Source: Actinomycetes bacterium
GTDB lineage: Bacteria > Actinomycetota > Actinomycetes > JAHEKZ01
Assembly (NCBI GenBank): GCA_027118455.1
Contig: JAJAYZ010000013.1
Span: forward strand, 1 to 38,049
Direction: 5' to 3'
DNA: 38,049 bases
Shown: in pieces, positions 33,027 through 38,049 of the stretch
Layout of the letters: every line of letters begins with the position of its first letter
Position numbering within the stretch: position 1 is the first letter of the stretch
Program-made: the position numbers and the translations under genes
Notes under the pieces: model-generated
Told to the model about the DNA's origin: nothing
The model's input: only the letters and a program-made list of their open reading frames with translations
The model's database searches: none

Positions 33027-34646
33027 ATGCAGCAGCGCGTACAGATCTTTGGAAACGGCGCAGTCTTCACCGGGGTTCGCGAACAGCCGTGGGTGAAGGC
33101 GGTCGCCGTTCGCGGGGCGGACGTGCTGGGCACCGGCCATCTGTCTGACCTGCGTGAGGCATGGCCGGGTGCCGACGATGTCGATCTCGCCGGTGGAACG
33201 CTGCTCCCAGGGCTGATCGACGCTCACAACCACTTCCTGTCAACGGGCGAGTCGTTGGCCTCGTTGGACCTGCGGTACCCGGCTGTTAACTCACCCGAAG
33301 CGCTGCTGCGAGTCGTGCGCGGAGCAGCGGCTTCGGCGGCGCCGGGTGAGACGCTTGCCGGATTCGGTTTCGACAACGCCAAGTACGCGCTTCCAACCCT
33401 TGCCGAGCTCGGTGCGGCCTCCGACGGCCATCCGCTCCAGTTCTTTCACACCTCCGGCCACAACGTTCTGGTCAACTCCGTGGTGCTAGAGCGGTCCGGC
33501 GTTGACGACCAGACGCCGGACCCCGTTGGTGGACGCTTCGTGCGTGACGCCGACCGAAGCCTCACCGGGCTTTGCCTGGACGCAGCGTGCGGCGCGGTCG
33601 TGCCGACCGATGTCGACATCGGGTCGCACGGCCCCAACTTCCACACCAAGGCTTCACTGGACGGCCTTGTCGGTGCCGTCGACAGGGCGAGCCGGGCCTT
33701 TCGTTCTGCCGGGCTCACCTGCGTTGCAGACGCGCAGGTCACCTCGCGCGAGCTGCGCGGTTACCGAGAGGCGAGGCGGCGTGGACTGCTCGGCGTCCGC
33801 ACGGTCTGCATGCCGTTGTCGCACCAGTTGGAGGAGTTCGCGGCGTTGGGCCTCGTTGGTCCATTCGGCGACGACTACCTGTCGATTGGGCACTTGAAGA
33901 TCTACGCCGACGGAAGCCTGACGGGTGGAACTGCGGCATTCAGCCGGGGCTCGGGAGTGCAAGGTCAAGAGGCTTCGTACTTCCACGAGCCTGAGCCACT
34001 GGTCGCGCTTATTGAGAAGGCGTGGGCGCAAGGGTGGCGGATCGGCGTCCACGCCCAAGGGGATGAGGCCATCGGGCACGTGCTGACTGGCTTCGAGCGG
34101 GCTACGTCTGCGTCGCCGCACAGTGACGGACGTCCACGGATCGAGCACGCGGGCGTTCCGACTGCTGCCGGCATCGCGCGGATGGCTCGGCTGGGAGTGA
34201 TCGCGGTGAATCAGCCGTCGTACTTGTTCGACTTCGGCGACGAGTACGCCGAGTCGCTCGGAGGGTTGGCCGACGAGCTGCAGCCTTGGCGAGACGAACT
34301 GGAGGCCGGAGTGCGGGTCGTCATCAGTAGCGACTCGGACGTCTCAAGTTACCGGCCGTTGACGACGATCGCGCACGCCATGCGACGCCGGACGATGGGC
34401 AGGCGTGTGCTTGGGGAGCGGCACCGGCTGACCCTCGACGAGGCGCTGTTCGCACACACCGCTGATGCTGCCTACGCGATCGGGTTGGAGCACCGCATCG
34501 GGTCGCTCGAGCCGGGTAAGGCTGCCGACCTCACCTGGCTGGCATCCGATCTTCGAGCAGTGACGGCTGAGGACGTTGCCAACGTCGAGATCGTGACGAC
34601 GTTCATCGACGGTGTTGCCCTACCGTCGTCGGATAGTCCTGGTTAG
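33027..34646 (+). CDS. Amidohydrolase, YtcJ-like (amidohydrolase family 3)
   Basis: A 539-residue metal-dependent hydrolase. The beta-sandwich start (FGNGAVFTGV, VKAVAVRGADVLGTG) leads to LLPGLIDAHNHF with the HxH metal pair (His67, His69). LKIYADGSLTGGTAAF holds the position of the metal-bridging Lys; HAQGDEAIGHVL and RIEHAG give two more His; SSDSDVSSYRPL supplies the catalytic Asp, and GSLEPGKAADL closes the fold. This is the order of YtcJ-type proteins, which act on amides or N-acyl compounds; the substrate is not predictable. CAAGAT lies six bases before ATG 33027 and no ribosome binding site is seen. Confidence 0.86.
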   Translation: MQQRVQIFGNGAVFTGVREQPWVKAVAVRGADVLGTGHLSDLREAWPGADDVDLAGGTLLPGLIDAHNHFLSTGESLASLDLRYPAVNSPEALLRVVRGAAASAAPGETLAGFGFDNAKYALPTLAELGAASDGHPLQFFHTSGHNVLVNSVVLERSGVDDQTPDPVGGRFVRDADRSLTGLCLDAACGAVVPTDVDIGSHGPNFHTKASLDGLVGAVDRASRAFRSAGLTCVADAQVTSRELRGYREARRRGLLGVRTVCMPLSHQLEEFAALGLVGPFGDDYLSIGHLKIYADGSLTGGTAAFSRGSGVQGQEASYFHEPEPLVALIEKAWAQGWRIGVHAQGDEAIGHVLTGFERATSASPHSDGRPRIEHAGVPTAAGIARMARLGVIAVNQPSYLFDFGDEYAESLGGLADELQPWRDELEAGVRVVISSDSDVSSYRPLTTIAHAMRRRTMGRRVLGERHRLTLDEALFAHTADAAYAIGLEHRIGSLEPGKAADLTWLASDLRAVTAEDVANVEIVTTFIDGVALPSSDSPG

Positions 34647-34654
34647 GCGCCACT

Positions 34655-35008
34655 TCAACCGATGAAGGCGGCGAGCCCGATGATTAGCCCGAACATCACC
34701 TCGACCGCGACGACGACGAAGATCGTGGTGAGAACGAAGGACCAGTCGTGGTCGTGAGCGATTGCCCGGTAGCCAAGCCCGAAGCTCGTGACGATGAGCA
34801 CCAGGGCCAGGAGAGGAAGCAGGAACGCGCCGAGGACCGACGCATCGGTGACGATGCCTTCCACCGATGACCAGTAGAACGGGAAGAGTCCGGTGAACCC
34901 CAGCAGGACGAGGCCCCACCAGCCAACGCGGGTCTGCGGAAGGATCGGGGTTTTGAGTGTGGGTGGCGGGGAACTGTGCCAATGCGGTGCGTAGATGGGG
35001 GTGGGCAT
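34655..35008 (-). CDS. Hypothetical small membrane protein, three TM helices
   Basis: A 117-residue protein I do not recognise. A Pro/His-rich N-terminal tail (PTPIYAPHWHSSPPP) precedes three hydrophobic helices at about residues 30-48, 56-76 and 90-112. The His-rich tail could bind metal but this is speculation. The ATG at 35008 is chosen because GGGAGG lies 8 bases upstream; ATG 35014 is too close to it. It converges on the amidohydrolase with eight bases between the stops. Confidence 0.65.
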   Translation of the reverse strand: MPTPIYAPHWHSSPPPTLKTPILPQTRVGWWGLVLLGFTGLFPFYWSSVEGIVTDASVLGAFLLPLLALVLIVTSFGLGYRAIAHDHDWSFVLTTIFVVVAVEVMFGLIIGLAAFIG

Positions 35009-35121
35009 GACCATCACCTCCCGAAGAGGCGCTGGCGGTTCGCCAGCAGATACCTCCGCGCTCATTTCACCGCGATCGCCGAGGTGGCCCCAGAGTCAAA
35101 GGTCCATGTGTCTCGACGACC

Positions 35122-35153
35122 GTCGTAACGGTGTCGTAACGGTGTCGTAACGG
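35122..35153. repeat. Three tandem 11-bp repeats (GTCGTAACGGT)
   Basis: GTCGTAACGGT occurs at 35122-35132 and 35133-35143, then GTCGTAACGG at 35144-35153. Copies are head to tail with an 11-bp period, about one helical turn, so a protein could bind all three on the same face. They lie in the 205-base gap between the small membrane protein and the broken membrane gene at 35214, a plausible operator position for either. One GTCGTAAC also occurs alone at 36475-36482. Confidence 0.7.
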
Positions 35154-35213
35154 GCATGCGGGAGCACGACTCTTACCGGGGGCGGAAGGAGAGCGGGTGA
35201 TCGAGCCACACTG

Positions 35214-36365
35214 ATGCCGCGCACGTGGTGGAGCGTTCTGGCGACTGGCCGCTCGTTGTGGTCATTGCTGGCGCTGAACCGAGTGGCGGCCGTCGTCTTC
35301 GCAGGCGGTGCACTCATATCGGGAAGTCCAACCGACGTCGTCGCTCTTTTGCTTCCCCTGACCTTCGCCGCGATTGGCAGCCTGGTGACGTTGCGACGGT
35401 CGGACAATGGTGAGGCCTGGATCCTTCTGGCGATTGCGACCTCGTGGTCGTTCGCTCTGCTGGCCCCCATCGAGGGAGCGTGGGTTCTGGCCGTCATGTT
35501 GATGACGACTCAGCTGCCCCTGAGGTTCCCCGATGGTCACCTCCCCTCGCCCCGTTGGCGTTGGTTCTCCTCCTTGACGATCTTCTTGATCCCGGTTTTG
35601 ACCTTCGTCGTGAGCTGCGGGGGTGAGTTTCGCGAGGACAGCGCGCCCAACCCTTACTACCTTCCCGTGGGCAAGCCATCTGATAGTGCTCATGTCGTTG
35701 CTGCCCCTGGTGATGATTGCCAGTGCTGCGAGTTTGGTGATGCGGTACCGGACGACAGCGCGTCTGCAACGGCAGCAGATCCGATGGCTGGCTTGGGCCG
35801 GCTCGGTTGTCGTTGTGCTCTACGTCGTGACCTTGGGAACATCGCTCTAATACGACTCTGCTCACCAAGTCGACAGTTCGTCCTCAGCCTGGTTCGCTGA
35901 CGCTTACCCACTGTGGCTGAGCCTTTTGCAGATGCTTGCGCTGCTGTCCTTTGTGTTGATTCCTGCTGCTATTGGGGTAGCGATCTTGAGGTATCAGTTG
36001 TACGAGATCGACCGTCTCATCAGTCGCACCGCGTCTTATGGCCTCGTCACCGGCTCGTCGTCGGCACCTACGTCGTGGTGGTTGCCCTGATTTCGCGGCT
36101 TACCCCGACATCCTCCAGTCTCGCGACTGCAGCAGCGACGTTGACCGCGGCAGCCATCGTTCGCCCGTTGCTGCGTGCGGTGCAAGGCGCGGTGGCCCGG
36201 CGGTTCAACAGGTTCAGCTATGACGCAGGCCGAACCGTCGATGAGTTCGGTGAGAGCCTGCGCCACGAAGTGGACACTCAGCGGATCTCGGTTGGGCTGG
36301 TTGCTGCAGCACGGCAGACACTGGAACCGCAGTCGTTGACGTTCTGGCCCCGAAGCCCTCCTTGA
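35214..36365 (+). pseudogene. Broken membrane sensor-like gene (two frameshifts, one stop)
   Basis: Three frames together give one protein of about 384 codons resembling actinobacterial multi-helix membrane proteins related to the sensor part of histidine kinases. Frame one runs to about 35680 (LPLRFPDGHLPSPRWRWFSS, DSAPNPYYLPVG). Frame two continues SLLPLVMIASAASLVMRYR and QQIRWLAWAGSVVVVLYVV, hits TAA at 35848-35850, and goes on in the same frame with [20 protein letters not shown] and [15 protein letters not shown]. Frame three, entered by one missing base near 36054, carries [35 protein letters not shown] and RHEVDTQRISVGLV. Three separate lesions make decay certain unless the assembly is poor here. 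A five-codon frame with AAGGAG (GTG 35197) ends in TGATG at the ATG. Confidence 0.82.
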
Positions 36366-36758
36366 GCAAACTGCCGGGACGGGCCTGGGGGGTGTCGGCA
36401 GTGTTTCAAGCGAGGGGCACAGCGGGTCGACACTCTGGTGTGGTCACGCGCGCACTGGATCCTGCGGATCAGATGTCGTAACAGAGAAGAGGTTGCGGTG
36501 CGGTCATCCCTGACCGGGATCCATGGCCTACACGGGTTTGCCTGGCTGGTGCGTTGGGCTACGAGGACAGGCAGCTCAGCGAACAAGACTGGGGTGCCCA
36601 GGTAGCCGCGCCCAGCCGCCGTGGACTCGGTAGATCGTGCAAACCCGGGTAGCCGCGATTACACACGTCCTGGACTGTTGTCCAAGACGTGGCACCATGC
36701 ACTCAGCCAGGAAGTTACCTTTCTGTCCAGGGGAGATGCTGTTGATGGAGGAGGGTCG
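36366..36758 (+). other. 393-base gap without recognisable gene
   Basis: No frame in this stretch looks like a conserved protein on either strand. It holds an isolated GTCGTAAC (36475-36482), the hairpin at 36664-36691, and the ribosome binding site of the methyltransferase gene. It may be further debris downstream of the pseudogene. Confidence 0.5.
36664..36691. terminator. Hairpin with one mismatch upstream of methyltransferase
   Basis: CACGTC-c-TGGAC, loop TGTT, GTCCA-a-GACGTG: eleven pairs with one mismatch. It lies 67 bases before the methyltransferase start. It could end transcription from the left or act as an operator; there is no T tract. Confidence 0.45.
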
Positions 36759-37601
36759 ATGCCCAGCCCCGATGAGATCAAGGAAGCTCAGCGAGCGACG
36801 TGGGCGAAATGCTCGCCAGGCTGGGACAAGTGGGACCCAGTTATCAACGATCAGCTTGGCCCGGTCGGCACGGCGATCATCGAGAGTCTCGGTATAGCTC
36901 AAGATCATCAGCATCTCGACATTGCCTCAGGCACGGGTGAGCCTGGTCTGACTATCGCCCGTCTGGCGCCGAAGGCACGCGTCGTTCTGACCGACCTCGC
37001 ACCAGAGATGCTGGAGGTAGCTGCCCGACGAGCCGACACGCAGGGGCTCACCAATATCGAGACGCAGGTGTGCAGCGCTGATGATCTGCCGTTCGACGAC
37101 GCCACATTCGACACCGTTTCGGTGCGGTTCGGGTACATGTTCTTCCCTGACGTAGCGAAGGCGACGGCCGATTTCGTGCGAGTGCTCAAGCCCGGCGGAC
37201 GTGTCTGCTCCTCAGTCTGGATCAGGCCCGAGGAGAACCCGTGGACATCGATCGTGATGCAGGCAATCGCAACCGAGGTGGAACTCGCGCCAACCGACCC
37301 GGACGGTCCGAGTATGTTCCGATGCGCGGCCCCGGGATATGTCAGTGCCCTCTACGAGTCTGCGGGGATGCACGACATCGTCGAGTGGGACGTGGACATC
37401 GAGCTTGTGACGACATCGCCCGCGCAGTATTGGGAGATGAGCAGTGAGCACGTGTCGTCTGCGGTGGTGGCCCTTGAACACGTCGACGTGCCAACCCGGG
37501 ATCGGATTGGAGCAACCGTCACCGCGAGCGCGCGCGACTACGAGAAGGACGGAAAGGTTCGGATCCCAGGCTTGGCCCGCTGCATCTTGGGAACGAAATA
37601 A
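36759..37601 (+). CDS. Class I SAM-dependent methyltransferase (UbiE-like)
   Basis: A 280-residue cytoplasmic enzyme. After an N-terminal helix region (IKEAQRATWAKCSPGWDKWD) comes the SAM motif I LDIASGTGEPGLTIARLAP, the acidic end of strand two (VVLTDLAPEML), motif II-like CSADDLPFDDATFDTVSVRF, and motif III RVLKPGGRVCSSVWI. The Methyltransf_11/UbiE layout is clear, but the acceptor is unknown. The reading frame is open upstream, yet ATG 36759 is chosen because GGAGGAGGG lies directly ahead of it. It stands alone between a decayed region and the LuxR-type gene. Confidence 0.85.
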   Translation: MPSPDEIKEAQRATWAKCSPGWDKWDPVINDQLGPVGTAIIESLGIAQDHQHLDIASGTGEPGLTIARLAPKARVVLTDLAPEMLEVAARRADTQGLTNIETQVCSADDLPFDDATFDTVSVRFGYMFFPDVAKATADFVRVLKPGGRVCSSVWIRPEENPWTSIVMQAIATEVELAPTDPDGPSMFRCAAPGYVSALYESAGMHDIVEWDVDIELVTTSPAQYWEMSSEHVSSAVVALEHVDVPTRDRIGATVTASARDYEKDGKVRIPGLARCILGTK

Positions 37602-37956
37602 GAACGGGTGGATCCTCGACAAGCAAATCGAACGCCAGGTCAGCTCCCACACCGGCTAAATGTCGTAGTAGAACTCGAACAACGGGCAGCCTGATTGGCT
37701 GTCGTTGGAAACTGGTTGCTCGCGACGAAAAGTCGGCCTGACCTGCGTAAACGTCCTCGCGGCGTCGTTGGGGCTTGTTGGGCGTGAATGGCCTCGGCCG
37801 GGGATCTTGCGGACTGTTTGCGGACTCTCGCCGAAACGCCCGCAGCCAGGACCAGGCCTGAGCACTGACGCGCATGCAGGGACGAGCGACACCAATCGCC
37901 GTAAGCCGATCCCGTACCGGAACGCTCCGCGTGACCATCCCGCTCCGGCTCGTGGA
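37602..37956. other. 355-base gap without recognisable gene
   Basis: Some frames stay open on the minus strand (for example 37656-37895), but their translations show no domain, have Arg/Pro-rich shadow-like composition and lack good starts. I see no tRNA, terminator with long stem or repeat here. Confidence 0.4.
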
Positions 37957-38049
37957 TCAGCGGGTCGCGCGCAGGTAGGAAAGCACAGCGAGCACCCGCC
38001 GGTGGCGCTCGTCCGAGTCGGTGATGCCCAGCTTGGTCATCAGGTTGCC
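37957..38049 (-). CDS. C-terminal end of a LuxR-type response regulator (partial)
   Basis: The last 30 codons of a minus-strand gene that continues beyond the window. They read NLMTKLGITDSDERHRRVLA then VLSYLRATR and a TGA at 37957-37959. This is the distal part of a LuxR/NarL-type helix-turn-helix (the 'N-x-M-x-KLG' helix followed by R-R-V-L-A-V-L) found at the end of actinobacterial response regulators. Only this fragment is visible, so the receiver domain is assumed, not seen. It may once have worked with the broken membrane sensor-like gene at 35214. Confidence 0.75.
   Translation of the reverse strand, partial: GNLMTKLGITDSDERHRRVLAVLSYLRATR

Noticed and set aside
36745..36897. ATG at 36745 as methyltransferase start
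   Set aside because: It is in another frame and overlaps the ribosome binding site of the ATG at 36759.
37519..37938. 139-codon minus-strand frame near the right end
   Set aside because: Overlaps the end of the methyltransferase, is Arg/Pro-rich and shows no family; considered for an integrase or phage remnant but nothing supports it.
1..38049. tRNA or rRNA genes, insertion sequences, prophage
   Set aside because: I looked for T-loop-like GGTTCGA segments with flanking arms, transposase DDE frames and integrases and found none that could be supported.

Overview
The window reads as chromosomal DNA from a GC-rich actinobacterium. Support comes from many GTG starts, several 4-base GTGA/ATGA gene overlaps, many genes with a -10-like hexamer but no ribosome binding site, an F420-dependent NADP reductase, a DUF5302 protein, a DUF3817 protein and a GlnA2/GlnE block. 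Gene content fits Propionibacteriales (Nocardioides-like), but that assignment is inference. I see no rRNA, tRNA, CRISPR array, transposase or integrase.

Left part (1-19.2 kb) is mostly conserved metabolism. A small Lys/Ala-rich histone-like gene and a conserved hypothetical precede an F420H2:NADP+ oxidoreductase, panB and a DHA2-type MFS exporter. Next is a tight minus-strand operon, nadE-otsB-GH15 trehalase-otsA, in which every junction is a GTGA overlap, so trehalose synthesis and probable trehalose cleavage are translationally coupled. Divergent from it run SURF1, DUF3817, glnA2, glnE, a second MFS protein, and the threonine-to-glycine pair tdh-kbl.

Middle part (19.2-25.3 kb) carries regulation and membrane functions: a PadR repressor behind a TCGCGATAC direct-repeat operator, a convergent MMPL transporter separated by a perfect 14-bp hairpin, a divergent NarL-type two-component system, and a NaChBac-type voltage-gated channel with an unusual TLENFP filter.

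Right part (25.3-38 kb) is more accessory and partly decaying. It holds an operon of a YdeI-like protein, an exported PQQ-type sugar dehydrogenase and an apparently cytoplasmic beta-lactamase-fold protein; a broken HemG-like flavodoxin gene; a membrane-anchored matrixin-like protease; DUF5302; a PLP decarboxylase divergent from a LysR regulator; a YczE-like membrane protein; a YtcJ-type amidohydrolase; a membrane protein gene broken by two frameshifts and a stop; a methyltransferase; and the 3' end of a LuxR-type regulator at the window edge.

The most unexplained structure is a 126-bp element (32104-32229) between convergent genes. An outer 11-bp inverted repeat encloses three hairpins, one with a 19-bp stem, all with ATTTC or TTTC at the loop. 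No protein-coding or standard RNA class that I recognise explains it.
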